From the NCBI RefSeq assembly GCF_001641285.1, contig NZ_CP014841.1:2790001-2854000 (forward strand): a stretch of DNA of 64,000 bases, read 5' to 3'. The notes beneath the pieces are model-generated. The model searched no databases. It saw only the letters and a list, made by a program, of their open reading frames with translations, and was not told where the DNA came from. The position numbers and the translations under genes were made by a program. Source of the stretch: Dyella thiooxydans (GTDB lineage Bacteria > Pseudomonadota > Gammaproteobacteria > Xanthomonadales > Rhodanobacteraceae). Of this stretch, positions 1 to 8,783 are shown in pieces. How positions within the stretch are numbered: position 1 is the stretch's first letter; each line of letters begins with the position of its first letter.

Positions 1-1170
1 AGCCAGACCGATCAGCACGCAGGCCACCGCCGATGCCAGCACCCCGACCGGCTGCCACGCCACCTTCCAGCCGGCGAACACGGCGATGGCGTAAGCCAGC
101 AGGGCGCCGAACACCAGGCCGATCACGGCGCCGGAAGTGCAGATCACCACCGCCTCCCGCAGGAAGCGTTTGACGATGTCGCCGCGCCGCGCACCGATCG
201 CACGCAGCAGGCCGATCTCGCGACGGCGCTCGAGCACGTTCGCCAGCATGATGTTCATGATGCCGATGCCGCCGACCAGCAGGCTGACGCCGGCGATCGA
301 ACCCATCACGATCGAGAAGATGCGCTGGGTCTTCTGGTTCTGCCGGTACAGCTGCTGCGGCACGATCATGCGGTAGTCGGCCGCCCCGGCGTGCCGCTGG
401 TCGAGCACCTGGGTGAGCACGCGTGCGCCGGCCGCCAGGGTGTCGGGATCCTTCAGCTGCAGCAGGAAGCGGTCGACCGGATCTTCCATCGGCTGGAAGC
501 GGAAACGGGCATGCGCGCTCTGCAGCGGCACGAACACGCGATTGGCATCCGCTCCCAGCGAAACGCCCTCGAACTTGTCCTGGCCGAGATCGCGATCGGC
601 CAGCACCCCGACCACCCGCAGCCACACCTGGTTGACCTTGACCAGCCGACCCAGCGCCTTGCCGTCGGGAAACAGGTCGTGCGCGGCCTGCGCCCCGAGC
701 ACGGCGACGGCGGCGAGCGAATCGTTGTCGTGGGCGTCCAGCGCCCTCCCTCTCGCCACCCGCAGCGCGGCCAGCCGGAAATAGTCCGGTGTGATGCCGC
801 TGACCTCGGCCGTGCTCTGGCCGTCGTCGCTGAACACGGCCCAGCGATGCACCCGCTTCTCGGCGGCGTACCGCTCCGCGCCGGGTACCACCAGCAGCGC
901 GGCGCGGGCGTCGGCCTCGCTGAGGCCAAGGCTGCGTGCGCGGATCTCCTTGAGGCTGTCCTGGTCCTGCGGCTTGGCCTCGACGATCAGGTTGTGCAGA
1001 CCAAGACTCTCCACCAGCTTCAGGGCCTCGCGCCGGCTGCCCTCGCCCACGCCCTGCATGGCGACGATGGCGGCAACGCCGAAGATCATGCCGAGCAGGG
1101 TCAGCAGCGTGCGCAGCTTGCGCCGTGCCAGCGCCTCGACGGCCTCGCGCCAGGCGGGCGACAGCATCAT
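1..1170 (-). CDS. MacB-like ABC transporter permease, cut by the window start
   Basis: Inner-membrane permease of an ABC exporter of the MacB/FtsX type; the C-terminus lies beyond base 1, so about 390 residues are visible. The start MMLSPAWREAVEALARRKLR is followed by a first membrane helix (LRTLLTLLGMIFGVAAIVAM), then a long periplasmic MacB_PCD-like domain, then the FtsX core with IMGSIAGVSLLVGGIGIMNIML and the typical motif ERRREIGLLRAIGAR before another helix. Its ATG at 1170 overlaps the stop of the upstream lipoprotein adaptor (ATGA), so the two are translationally coupled. It is the last visible gene of a four-gene operon (ATPase, large adaptor, lipoprotein adaptor, permease). Known members export lipoproteins, peptides or drugs; the substrate here cannot be read. 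A second permease could follow beyond the window. Confidence 0.88.
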   Translation of the reverse strand, partial: MMLSPAWREAVEALARRKLRTLLTLLGMIFGVAAIVAMQGVGEGSRREALKLVESLGLHNLIVEAKPQDQDSLKEIRARSLGLSEADARAALLVVPGAERYAAEKRVHRWAVFSDDGQSTAEVSGITPDYFRLAALRVARGRALDAHDNDSLAAVAVLGAQAAHDLFPDGKALGRLVKVNQVWLRVVGVLADRDLGQDKFEGVSLGADANRVFVPLQSAHARFRFQPMEDPVDRFLLQLKDPDTLAAGARVLTQVLDQRHAGAADYRMIVPQQLYRQNQKTQRIFSIVMGSIAGVSLLVGGIGIMNIMLANVLERRREIGLLRAIGARRGDIVKRFLREAVVICTSGAVIGLVFGALLAYAIAVFAGWKVAWQPVGVLASAVACVLIGLA

Positions 1171-2396
1171 GGTGCGACTCCCTTGCCCGCCGGTGCGCCG
1201 TCGCTGCCGGACTGGCCGAGCAGTACCTCGTCACCTTCGTGCAGACCCGACAGCACCTGGCTGCGGGACGATCCGCGCACGCCCAGCTGCAGGGTGCGCC
1301 GCTCGACCCTGCCGTCGGCGAGCACCTGCACCGTGCTGGCGTCGCCGTCGCTGGCCAGCGCCACGTTCGGCACCGCCAGGCCCTTGTCCGCATGCAGCAG
1401 CACCACGGTGCCGACGAAGCGCTGGCCCGGCGTCCAGCCATAGCGACGCGCCACCTCGGCGGGCACGCTGGCTTTCATCATCAGGTACTTCACCGGATTC
1501 TGCCGACTGCGCGACTGGGCGGCCGCCGCCACCCAGCTGAGCCGGGAGGCGACTTTCTGCGCGGGTTCGCCCCAGGGATGCAGCTCGACCGCATCGCCCA
1601 CCTGCACGCCCTGCGCCTCGATCTGCGGCACCGCCAGCTGCACCTCCAACCGGGACAGGTCGGGCAGGCTGGCGAAGCTGTCGCCGGCGAAGAGACGGCT
1701 GCCGACGTGGGGCACCTGGTCCATCCAGTCGCGCTCCAGCACGAGCACGCCATCGTGCGGGGCGTGCAGTTCCAGCGCGTCGAGATCGGCCTTCTTCTGG
1801 TCGGCGACGGTGGCGTAGGTGTTGTGCTGGGCATCCAGCACGGCCAGTTCCGCCTTGCCGCGCACACCGGACTGTTGCTCGCGCCACTCCAGGATCCGCT
1901 GGCGCACGGTGAGGTAGTTGGCGTCCTGGATGGCATCGAGGATGTCGTTGCGCGCCATCGCCTCGGGGCTGGCGTTGGCATAGCGGTGGGCGATCGCCAG
2001 CTGCCCGGCGACCTGGGTCAGGTCCACCCCGAGCTGGCCCCGCTTGTCGTCCAGTTCGGCCTGCTTGGCGGCGCGCGCGAGCAGGTTGCGCTCCAGGTCG
2101 ATCTCGGCCTGGTCCAGGTCCTGCCTGCTCTGCTCGGCGGAGAATCGCGCCACCAGTTCGCCCTTGGTGACCGGGCTGCCGTCCGGCAGCATCCAGGCCA
2201 CCTGGCGCGTCGTGAACACCTGACCGGGAATCAGCAGGGGCGTCGACTTCGCCGAACGCAGCTCACCCTCCCCCCTGACGACGAAATCGAGCGGACCGGC
2301 GTGGACCCGTTCCAGCACCACGCGCGCGGTGTCCGGCTTGCCGCAGCCGGCCAGAGCGAGGGTCGCGCAGGCGAGCCAGGCGATGCGGCGGCTCAT
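1167..2396 (-). CDS. HlyD/MFP-family periplasmic adaptor lipoprotein
   Basis: Adaptor of 409 aa that would link the inner-membrane ABC permease to an outer-membrane channel. The N-terminus is a lipoprotein signal with lipobox LAGC (Cys18), so it is probably lipid-anchored. After a lipoyl-like strand (LLIPGQVF..., DGSPVTKGELVARF) comes a helical hairpin rich in Gln/Glu/Arg (about 90-200), the returning lipoyl half (LELHAPHDGVLVLERDW) and a beta-barrel region (VQVGDAVELHPWG), then a membrane-proximal domain ending with an ARVxxLxxG-like segment. The gene starts 4 bp inside the end of the large adaptor and its stop overlaps the permease start, so all three are one transcript. Having a second adaptor in the same operon is unusual (see the neighbouring 638 aa protein). 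Confidence 0.87.
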   Translation of the reverse strand: MSRRIAWLACATLALAGCGKPDTARVVLERVHAGPLDFVVRGEGELRSAKSTPLLIPGQVFTTRQVAWMLPDGSPVTKGELVARFSAEQSRQDLDQAEIDLERNLLARAAKQAELDDKRGQLGVDLTQVAGQLAIAHRYANASPEAMARNDILDAIQDANYLTVRQRILEWREQQSGVRGKAELAVLDAQHNTYATVADQKKADLDALELHAPHDGVLVLERDWMDQVPHVGSRLFAGDSFASLPDLSRLEVQLAVPQIEAQGVQVGDAVELHPWGEPAQKVASRLSWVAAAAQSRSRQNPVKYLMMKASVPAEVARRYGWTPGQRFVGTVVLLHADKGLAVPNVALASDGDASTVQVLADGRVERRTLQLGVRGSSRSQVLSGLHEGDEVLLGQSGSDGAPAGKGVAP

Positions 2397-4309
2397 GGCG
2401 CCTGCCTCGTGGATGCGGAGTTCGCGGCATCGACCGGGAAATCGACCCGCACCGCCTGCCCGGGCTTGAGCTTGAGATGGTTGGAATCGAGCGTGACCAC
2501 CAGGTCGACCACCGGGATCGCCTCCACCCGCGACTTGCTGTGCACGGTACCGCCCACCGATGCCACGGTGCCGTCGACCGAGCGGTCGCCGCCGCCGGCC
2601 ACCACCACGCGAACGCGCTGCCCCTGGTGCACGCGCTCAAGTTCGCGTTCCGGCAGCGAGGCACGCACCGCGAGCGTGGACAGGTCAGGCATCTGTGCCA
2701 CTGACTGCCCCATCCACACCTGCGAACCGGTATCGATCTTGTTGCCGTCCCAGGCGCTCTGGTGCAGCACGATGCCGGCGCGCGGCGCCTTCACCGTGAG
2801 CGAGGCGAGTGCCGCGGTGAGCACGCTGACCTCGTGCTTCGCCTGTTCGACGTCGGCATCGGCCACCTGCTGCTCGGCACGGCGCTCGTCCGCCGCCACC
2901 CGACCGCGCTCGATGGTGAGGGCGAGCCTGCGCTCGGCCTTGGTCCGCGCGATCACCAGCTTGGCGTATTCCACGCCGGCAACGTATTCCTTCGGCTGGT
3001 TGGCCTTGCGGCGGGCCTTTTCCAGTTCGGCGCGGGCCTGCGCCGTGGCCAGTTCGGCTTCGCGCGCGCGGTCGGCCAGGTCCAGCCGGGTCTGCTCCTG
3101 CTTGCGCAGTTTCTCGTCCAGTTCGCTGCGCTTGGCGGTGAGCTGCTTCATCACCTGGCTGCCGTCGAACACCACCACCGGCGCACCCTTCTTCACCGTC
3201 TCACCGTCGCCGGCCATCTGGGTCACGGTCATCTGCCACAGGCCATTCACCGCCGGCGGGGAAATGGCGATGCTGTCGCGCGCGAACGTCTCGCCATCGG
3301 CATGCAATGGCTGGGTATCCGCCACGACCGGCCGATCGGCGGACAGGTCGGCCGGGTCGGTGTCCACGCGCACGCTCATGCCGGGCCGCAGCGGCAACGC
3401 GTTGCCGTCGGCCAGGTCGATGGCCAGTTCGAAATAGCGACCGTCTCCCCAGTCCTTGTGTGCGACCGACGCACCGGTGATGCTCCGGATTCGGCCGTGC
3501 AGGAGCCGCCCGGGCAGGGCGTCGACGGTCAGTGCGACAGCCTGCCCGGTCTTCAGTCCGGCACGATCGGGCTCCAGCACCCAGGCGCGCACGTCGTAGT
3601 CGTGCCCGCCACCAACCACCTCGCCCACGGCCTGCCCGGGATAGCTGGAGGAGCCCTCCTCGTAGCGCCCGCCGTTGCCGAACATGTTGTCGAAGCCGTG
3701 CACCACGGTGCCGGCACGGGTCGCCTTGACCACGGCGCGGGTGACCTGGCGGCGGTCGAAATCCAGCTCGATCTGCTTCTTGCGCTGCTGCAGGGCGCCG
3801 TCCTCGCGACGGCGCTTTACCGCCGCCTCCGCTTCGTCGGCCTGCTCGTGCGCCACCGCCAGTGCGCGCTCGGTGCGCTGCATCTCGCTCTGGTAGCGGT
3901 CGTAGTTGAGTGCGGAAATCAGATGGCGCGGCAGGGCGGCGTCCACCGCCGCGGTGTCGCGCTCGGCCTGTGCGTCGGCCAGCTTGAGCTCGGCATCGCT
4001 GGCCTTGAGCTCGAGCTGGGCGATCTCCTTGGCGTCCTTGGCCTGCTGCGCGGCCAGTTCCGCCTGCAGCTTGCGCACCTGCGATTCCGCCTGCCCGGCA
4101 TCGATGCGCAGCAGCACCTCGCCCGGCTTCACGTGACTGCCATCGGGCGCGTAGTAGCGCAGCACCACCGGTGAGCTGTTGGAGGGCGGCGTCTCGATGC
4201 GCTGGGCGCCCTCGAGGCGGATCTCGCCGGTGAACACCGTGGCGGACGCCTGCGCGAACGGCATCGCGAGCACCATCACCAGACCGAACCAGTCACTCCG
4301 CCGAATCAT
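2393..4309 (-). CDS. Large HlyD-like adaptor with two tandem adaptor modules
   Basis: Protein of 638 aa, about 1.5 to 2 times the usual MFP adaptor length. The start MIRRSDWFGLVMVLAMPF is chosen because it opens a good Sec signal peptide ending near AQASA; an in-frame ATG 60 bp upstream lies deep inside the ATPase gene. Two lipoyl/coiled-coil units can be seen. The first has YYAPDGSHVKPGEVLLRID near 50 followed by a coiled coil to about 185. The second begins near 355 with MAGDGETVKKGAPVVVFDG, a long Glu/Arg/Ala coiled coil (390-500), the returning VKAPRAGIVLHQSAWDG, and a barrel segment (PGQAVRVDFPVDA) at the C-terminus. No lipobox. The start overlaps the ATPase end by 17 bp. Inference: one chain supplies two adaptor protomers, or bridges a longer gap. 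The substrate is unknown. Confidence 0.82.
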   Translation of the reverse strand: MIRRSDWFGLVMVLAMPFAQASATVFTGEIRLEGAQRIETPPSNSSPVVLRYYAPDGSHVKPGEVLLRIDAGQAESQVRKLQAELAAQQAKDAKEIAQLELKASDAELKLADAQAERDTAAVDAALPRHLISALNYDRYQSEMQRTERALAVAHEQADEAEAAVKRRREDGALQQRKKQIELDFDRRQVTRAVVKATRAGTVVHGFDNMFGNGGRYEEGSSSYPGQAVGEVVGGGHDYDVRAWVLEPDRAGLKTGQAVALTVDALPGRLLHGRIRSITGASVAHKDWGDGRYFELAIDLADGNALPLRPGMSVRVDTDPADLSADRPVVADTQPLHADGETFARDSIAISPPAVNGLWQMTVTQMAGDGETVKKGAPVVVFDGSQVMKQLTAKRSELDEKLRKQEQTRLDLADRAREAELATAQARAELEKARRKANQPKEYVAGVEYAKLVIARTKAERRLALTIERGRVAADERRAEQQVADADVEQAKHEVSVLTAALASLTVKAPRAGIVLHQSAWDGNKIDTGSQVWMGQSVAQMPDLSTLAVRASLPERELERVHQGQRVRVVVAGGGDRSVDGTVASVGGTVHSKSRVEAIPVVDLVVTLDSNHLKLKPGQAVRVDFPVDAANSASTRQAP

Positions 4310-4967
4310 GCTCGATCCTCCCGTCGCGCAGGGTGATCTGCCGCTGTGCCCGCGCGGCGACGTCGGCATCGTGGGTCACCAGCACCACGGTCTGGCCATC
4401 GGCATGCACCTCGTCGATCAACGCCAGCACGTCGGCGGCACTCTTGGAGTCGAGGTTGCCGGTGGGCTCGTCGGCCAGCAGCAGGGCCGGCTGCATCAGC
4501 AGGGCGCGGGCGATCGCCACGCGCTGCATCTGGCCGCCGGACAGCTGGCCCGGGCGATGTTCCAGCCGCTGGCCCAGTCCCATCCGCTCGAGCAGGGTGT
4601 GTGCACGCTCGTCCAGCCCGTTGCCATCGCCCCGCAGGAAGCGCCGAGGCAGCAATACGTTCTCCAGCACGCTCAGTCGCGGCAGCAGATGGAACGACTG
4701 GAACACGAAGCCGATGCGCCGGTTGCGGAAATCGCTGGCGCGCTCGTCGTCGAAGGTGGACACGTCCACGTCGTCGAGCAGATAGCGGCCACTGTCCGGG
4801 CGATCCAGACAGCCGAGCATGTTCAACAGGGTCGACTTGCCCGAACCGGACGGCCCGACAATCGCGGTGAACTGCCCCTTCGGGACTTCGAAGCCGACGC
4901 CATCCAGCGCGGCGATCGTCTGCCCGCCCACCCGGTAGTGGCGGGTAATCGCTTCCATGCGGACCAT
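4293..4967 (-). CDS. MacB/LolD-type ABC transporter ATP-binding protein
   Basis: Cytoplasmic ATPase of 224 aa, first gene of the four-gene export operon. Walker A GPSGSGKSTLLN (about 38-49), Q-loop VFQSFHLLP, signature LSGGQMQRVAIARAL, Walker B LLADEPTGNLDS and H-loop VTHD are all intact, which is the pattern of the LolD/MacB-type class (note the TGNLD of this subfamily). The start ATG at 4967 has a strong GGGGGAAGG ribosome site 9 nt upstream. The upstream MalK-type gene ends 74 bp before it on the same strand, but the two proteins belong to different ABC classes, so I treat this gene as the operon head. Its stop overlaps the large adaptor start by 17 bp. Confidence 0.92.
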   Translation of the reverse strand: MVRMEAITRHYRVGGQTIAALDGVGFEVPKGQFTAIVGPSGSGKSTLLNMLGCLDRPDSGRYLLDDVDVSTFDDERASDFRNRRIGFVFQSFHLLPRLSVLENVLLPRRFLRGDGNGLDERAHTLLERMGLGQRLEHRPGQLSGGQMQRVAIARALLMQPALLLADEPTGNLDSKSAADVLALIDEVHADGQTVVLVTHDADVAARAQRQITLRDGRIEHDSAE

Positions 4968-5041
4968 GTGCCTGGACCTTCCCCCTGAAGCCAAGTGTCC
5001 TTTTGTCAGTCTTGCGGGAAAAAAGTTCGCACCGCAAGCCT

Positions 5042-6130
5042 TCAGTCGCCGATGCGCTCTCCGCTGGCCGCATCGAACAGGTGCAGCATCGACGGATCGG
5101 GCGCCAGATGCACCAGCGCGCCGGGCTCGGGCAGCGTGCGTGGCGGCAGCCGCACCACCAGCGGCTTGCCGCCGGTGCGCAGGTTGAGGAACACCTCGTT
5201 GCCGACCGGCTCGACCACTTCCACCCGCGCGCTGAGTGTGTGCAGACCGGGCGCGTCGACCGGATGCAGGTCTTCCGGTCGCACGCCGAGGGTGACCTCG
5301 CGGCGATCCCACGACGCCGGCCAGCCGGCGACCCCCGGCAGGGTCAGCACACCGTGCGGGCCGTCCAGCGCCCAGCCGTCGGCCAGCCGCAGGGTACCGG
5401 GCAGGAAGTTCATCGCCGGGCTGCCGAGGAAGCCGGCGACGAAACGGTTGGCCGGCCGCCGGTAGAGGTTCATCGGCGTGTCGATCTGCTGGATCACGCC
5501 GCCGTCGAGCATCACGATGCGCTGGCCCAGCGTCATCGCCTCGATCTGGTCGTGGGTGACGTAGATCATCGTGGCGCCGAGCCGCCGGTGCAGGCGGGCG
5601 ATCTCCAGCCGCATCGACAGGCGCAGGCGCGCGTCGAGGTTGGACAGCGGCTCGTCGAGCAGGAACACGCGCGGGTTGCGCACCAGCGCCCGACCCAGCG
5701 CCACGCGCTGCTGCTGGCCGCCGGACAGCGCCACCGGCCGCGCTTCGAGCCAGGGCTCGATCTCCAGCAGCCGCGCCACCTCGCGCACGCGCCGCGCCAC
5801 CTCGTGGCGGTGCTGTCCACGCAGGCGCAGGCCGAAGCCCAGGTTTTCGGCCACTGTCATGTGGGGGTACAGCGCGTAGTTCTGGAACACCATCGCGATG
5901 TCGCGATCCTTCGGCGGCACCTCGTTCATCACCCGCCCGCCGATGCTCAGCGTGCCGGAGGTGATCGGCTCCAGCCCGGCGATCATCCGCAGCAGGGTGG
6001 TCTTGCCGCAGCCGGAGGGTCCGACCAGCACCAGCAGCTCGCCATCGGCGATCTCCAGCGTCGCGTCGGCGACGGCGACGTGGCCGTCCGGGTACTCCTT
6101 GCGCAGCGCCTCCAGCCGAACGACCGCCAT
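5042..6130 (-). CDS. MalK/UgpC-type sugar ABC transporter ATP-binding protein
   Basis: ATPase of 362 aa for carbohydrate uptake. N-terminal ABC domain with Walker A GPSGCGKTTLLRM (about 36-48), Q-loop VFQNYALYPHM, signature LSGGQQQRVALGRAL, Walker B VFLLDEPLSNLDA and VTHDQIEAMTLG, followed by the regulatory OB-fold (TOBE) domain from about 235 (FVAGFLGSPAMNFLPG...GVRPEDL). The ATG at 6130 is preceded by GGAG at a good distance; an in-frame upstream ATG (6187) has none. No permease or binding protein lies beside it, so it probably serves permeases encoded elsewhere, as MsiK-type shared ATPases do. It is divergent from a GH1 beta-glucosidase, which suggests a beta-glucoside or oligosaccharide supply. 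A LacI-type operator candidate sits in the gap between them. Confidence 0.92.
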   Translation of the reverse strand: MAVVRLEALRKEYPDGHVAVADATLEIADGELLVLVGPSGCGKTTLLRMIAGLEPITSGTLSIGGRVMNEVPPKDRDIAMVFQNYALYPHMTVAENLGFGLRLRGQHRHEVARRVREVARLLEIEPWLEARPVALSGGQQQRVALGRALVRNPRVFLLDEPLSNLDARLRLSMRLEIARLHRRLGATMIYVTHDQIEAMTLGQRIVMLDGGVIQQIDTPMNLYRRPANRFVAGFLGSPAMNFLPGTLRLADGWALDGPHGVLTLPGVAGWPASWDRREVTLGVRPEDLHPVDAPGLHTLSARVEVVEPVGNEVFLNLRTGGKPLVVRLPPRTLPEPGALVHLAPDPSMLHLFDAASGERIGD

Positions 6131-6212
6131 CGGGTTCTCCACGATTGGGCCCGCCCCGGAGCCCGAAGCCGCCATGGTGCATGCCAAAGGGGCGTTCGGC
6201 TATTCTCGCGGC

Positions 6213-6224
6213 GTAATCGTTTAC
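6213..6224. promoter_or_regulatory. LacI-family-type operator candidate
   Basis: The 12-mer GTAATCGTTTAC has the form GTAAwCGwTTAC, an almost perfect palindrome around a central CG, which is the usual layout of LacI/GalR-family operators. It lies in the divergent gap between the MalK-type ATPase and the GH1 gene. A weak -10 candidate, TATTCT, is at 6201-6206, which would put the operator on the start of transcription of the glucosidase gene. No LacI-family gene is present in the window, so the regulator would be encoded elsewhere. Confidence 0.4.
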
Positions 6225-6256
6225 AGCAAGCCGCGATGCGGCCATCGGACCCGTCA

Positions 6257-7609
6257 ATGTCAGGACGCTTTCTCTTCCCCGCGGACTTCGTCTGGGGCGC
6301 CGCCACGTCGGCCTACCAGATCGAGGGTTCGCCGCTGGCCGACGGTGCCGGACCGAGCATCTGGCAGCGCTTCGCCCACACCCCGGGGATGATGGCCAAC
6401 GGCGATCATGGCGACGTCGCCTGCGACCACTACCGCCGCTACCGCGACGACGTGAAGCTGATGCAGGCACTGGGACTCACCAGCTACCGCTTCAGCATCA
6501 ACTGGTCGCGCGTGCTGCCCGAGGGCACCGGGCGGATCAACCCGGCTGGGCTGGACTTCTACTCGCGCCTGGTCGACACCCTGCTCGAGCACGGCATCGC
6601 GCCCAATGCCACGCTGTTCCACTGGGACCTGCCCGCGGCGCTGGACGATCGCGGTGGCTGGCTCAACCGCGACAGCGCGCACTGGTTTGCCGAATACGCC
6701 GAGATCATGTTCAAGGCGCTGGACGACCGCGTGCCGATGTGGAGCACGCTCAACGAACCCTGGGTGGTGACCGACGGCGGCTACCTGCACGGCACCGTCG
6801 CCCCCGGGCACCGCAACACCTACGAGGCGCCGATCGCCGCGCACAACCTGATGCGCGCCAGCGGCGCGGCGATCCAGGCCTACCGCGCGGTGGGTCGCCA
6901 GCAGATCGGCGTGGTGTTCAACATCGAACCGAAATATCCGGCCAGCGACCGCAACGAGGACGTGGCGGCGGCGGCCCGCGCCCACGCGTACATGAACCAG
7001 CAGTTCGCCGACCCGGCGCTGCTCGGCAGCTACCCGCCGCAGCTGAGGGAATGCTTCGGCGACGCGTGGCCGGCATTCCCGGCCAGCGATTTCGGGCTGA
7101 CCCGACAGAAAGTCGACTTCGTCGGCGTCAACTACTACACCCGTGCGGTAGTGCGGCACGACCCGGTGCAGCACCCGCTGCGCGCCTCGCCGGTGCGCCA
7201 GCCCAACCGCACCTACACCGAGACCGGCTGGGAGGTGTACGAACAGGGTCTGGTCGACACCCTCACTTGGTTCAAGGACCGCTACGGCGACCTCCCGCTC
7301 TACGTCACCGAGAACGGCGCCGCGTTCTACGACCCGCCGGTGGTCGAGGGCGACCTGCTGGAAGATCCGCTGCGGGTCGACTACTTCCGGCGCCACCTGA
7401 AGGCGGTGCACGCGGCGATGCGCGCGGGCGTGAACGTAAAGGGGTATTACGCCTGGTCGTTGCTGGACAACCTGGAATGGTCGCTGGGTTTCGCCAAGCG
7501 CTTCGGGCTCTACCACGTCGACTTCGCCACGCAGAAGCGCACCCCCAAGGCGAGCGCAAGGTTCTACGCCGACGTGATCGCCAGCGACGGGGCCTGCCTG
7601 GCCCCGTGA
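6257..7609 (+). CDS. GH1 family beta-glucosidase
   Basis: Cytoplasmic-type beta-glucosidase (glycoside hydrolase family 1) of about 450 aa, the usual length. The N-terminal hallmark FPADFVWGAATSAYQIEG is directly after the start. The acid/base glutamate is in TLNEPW (E167) and the nucleophile in YVTENG (E352), both intact; YAWSLLDNLEW near the C-terminus is the conserved aglycone-site motif. No signal peptide. Start: ATG 6257 gives the family-typical MSGRFLFP; an in-frame ATG at 6236 is also possible and neither has a clear ribosome site. It is followed 81 bp later by glucokinase, so released glucose can be phosphorylated at once. A LacI-type palindrome lies just upstream. Confidence 0.95.
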   Translation: MSGRFLFPADFVWGAATSAYQIEGSPLADGAGPSIWQRFAHTPGMMANGDHGDVACDHYRRYRDDVKLMQALGLTSYRFSINWSRVLPEGTGRINPAGLDFYSRLVDTLLEHGIAPNATLFHWDLPAALDDRGGWLNRDSAHWFAEYAEIMFKALDDRVPMWSTLNEPWVVTDGGYLHGTVAPGHRNTYEAPIAAHNLMRASGAAIQAYRAVGRQQIGVVFNIEPKYPASDRNEDVAAAARAHAYMNQQFADPALLGSYPPQLRECFGDAWPAFPASDFGLTRQKVDFVGVNYYTRAVVRHDPVQHPLRASPVRQPNRTYTETGWEVYEQGLVDTLTWFKDRYGDLPLYVTENGAAFYDPPVVEGDLLEDPLRVDYFRRHLKAVHAAMRAGVNVKGYYAWSLLDNLEWSLGFAKRFGLYHVDFATQKRTPKASARFYADVIASDGACLAP

Positions 7610-7690
7610 TGCCCCTCCGCTCCGTCCCACTGGACGTGCGCCCGAGGGCAGGGCACCCTTGTCTATTCGCTTGTGCTGAAGGTTTTGAGC

Positions 7691-8710
7691 ATGCCGGCTG
7701 ACGTCCACGCCTCCGTTCCCACCCTGCTGGTCGACCTCGGCGGCACCAATGTCCGCTTCGGCGTGGCCGATCCGTCGCGCACCGACCCGCTGCTGAAGGA
7801 CAGCATCCGGCGTTACCGCGTCGCCGAGCACGAGTCGCTGGTCGCCACGGCGAAGCAGTACCTGGCCGACACCGGCCTGGAGGTGAAGCGCGCCGTGGTC
7901 GCCGCCGCCGGCCGCATCGAGGACGGCGAGACGGTCAAGGTCACCAACAATCCGTGGGCGATCTCCGCCCGCCAGACCGCCGCCGCGCTGGATCTGGATG
8001 GCGTGCACCTGGTCAACGACTTCGCCGCGCAGAGCATGGCGGTAACCCTGCTCAAGGGCGACGACCTGGTCCCGGTCGGCCCGCTGCCGCTGCCGACGAT
8101 CGGCGCGCACGACGAGCAGACCTTTGCCATCGTCGGCCCGGGTACCGGCCTGGGCGTCGGCGGCCTGCTGGTGCGCCAGGGCCACTGCAGCGTGCTGCAG
8201 ACCGAGGGCGGCCACGCCGGCTTCGCCGCGCACTCGCCCGAGGACATCGCCATCCTCGACTACCTCAACCACAAGTACGGCCGGGTCTCCAACGAACGGC
8301 TGATCTGCGGCCAGGGCCTGGTCAACCTGTACGACGCGATCTGCCACATCACCGGCGCCACCGCGCAGCCGTTCAAGCCGGAGGACATCACCGCCCGCGC
8401 GAAGGACGGCAGCTGCCCGCTGTGCACGCGCACGGTGGAGACCTTCGCCGGCATCTTCGGCAGCGTCGCCGGCGACCTGGTGCTCACGCTCGGCGCGTGG
8501 GACGGTGTGTATCTCACCGGCGGCCTGATTCCGATCCTGCTGCCATGGCTGGAGCGCGGCCGCTTTCGCGAGCGCTTCGAAGCCAAGGGCCGCTTCCGCG
8601 ACATCATGGAGAAGGTGCCCACCCAGGCGATCATGAATCCGGAGCCGGGCCTGCTCGGCGCCGCCGCGATCGCGATCATGGAATCGGGCCGGCCGCTGCT
8701 CGGCCGCTGA
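7691..8710 (+). CDS. glk: Glucokinase
   Basis: Phosphorylates glucose with ATP to glucose 6-phosphate, 339 aa. ROK/hexokinase-fold features: phosphate-1 loop LLVDLGGTNVRFGV at about 12-25, catalytic LVNDFAAQS near 115, phosphate-2 region IVGPGTGLGVGGL, the sugar-binding EGGHAGFA, and the C-terminal adenosine region GVYLTGG. This is the proteobacterial Glk family rather than ROK: there is no Cys-rich ROK zinc motif, and the length fits Glk. ATG 7691 is preferred over 7673 because AAGG sits 8 nt upstream of it. The gene lies between the beta-glucosidase and a HAD phosphatase, all on the same strand, forming a small glucoside-use cluster. Confidence 0.95.
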   Translation: MPADVHASVPTLLVDLGGTNVRFGVADPSRTDPLLKDSIRRYRVAEHESLVATAKQYLADTGLEVKRAVVAAAGRIEDGETVKVTNNPWAISARQTAAALDLDGVHLVNDFAAQSMAVTLLKGDDLVPVGPLPLPTIGAHDEQTFAIVGPGTGLGVGGLLVRQGHCSVLQTEGGHAGFAAHSPEDIAILDYLNHKYGRVSNERLICGQGLVNLYDAICHITGATAQPFKPEDITARAKDGSCPLCTRTVETFAGIFGSVAGDLVLTLGAWDGVYLTGGLIPILLPWLERGRFRERFEAKGRFRDIMEKVPTQAIMNPEPGLLGAAAIAIMESGRPLLGR

Positions 8711-8783
8711 GCCTCGCCACCGCGCGATGGCGCGGCCGTCACGCGATCCGTGGCACGGTGCGCCGGTGTTGCAGGAGAAACCC

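Noticed and set aside
4968-5041. Terminator between the MalK-type ATPase and the export operon
   Set aside because: CTTGCGG/CCGCAAG could pair, but the T run is in the loop and not after the stem.
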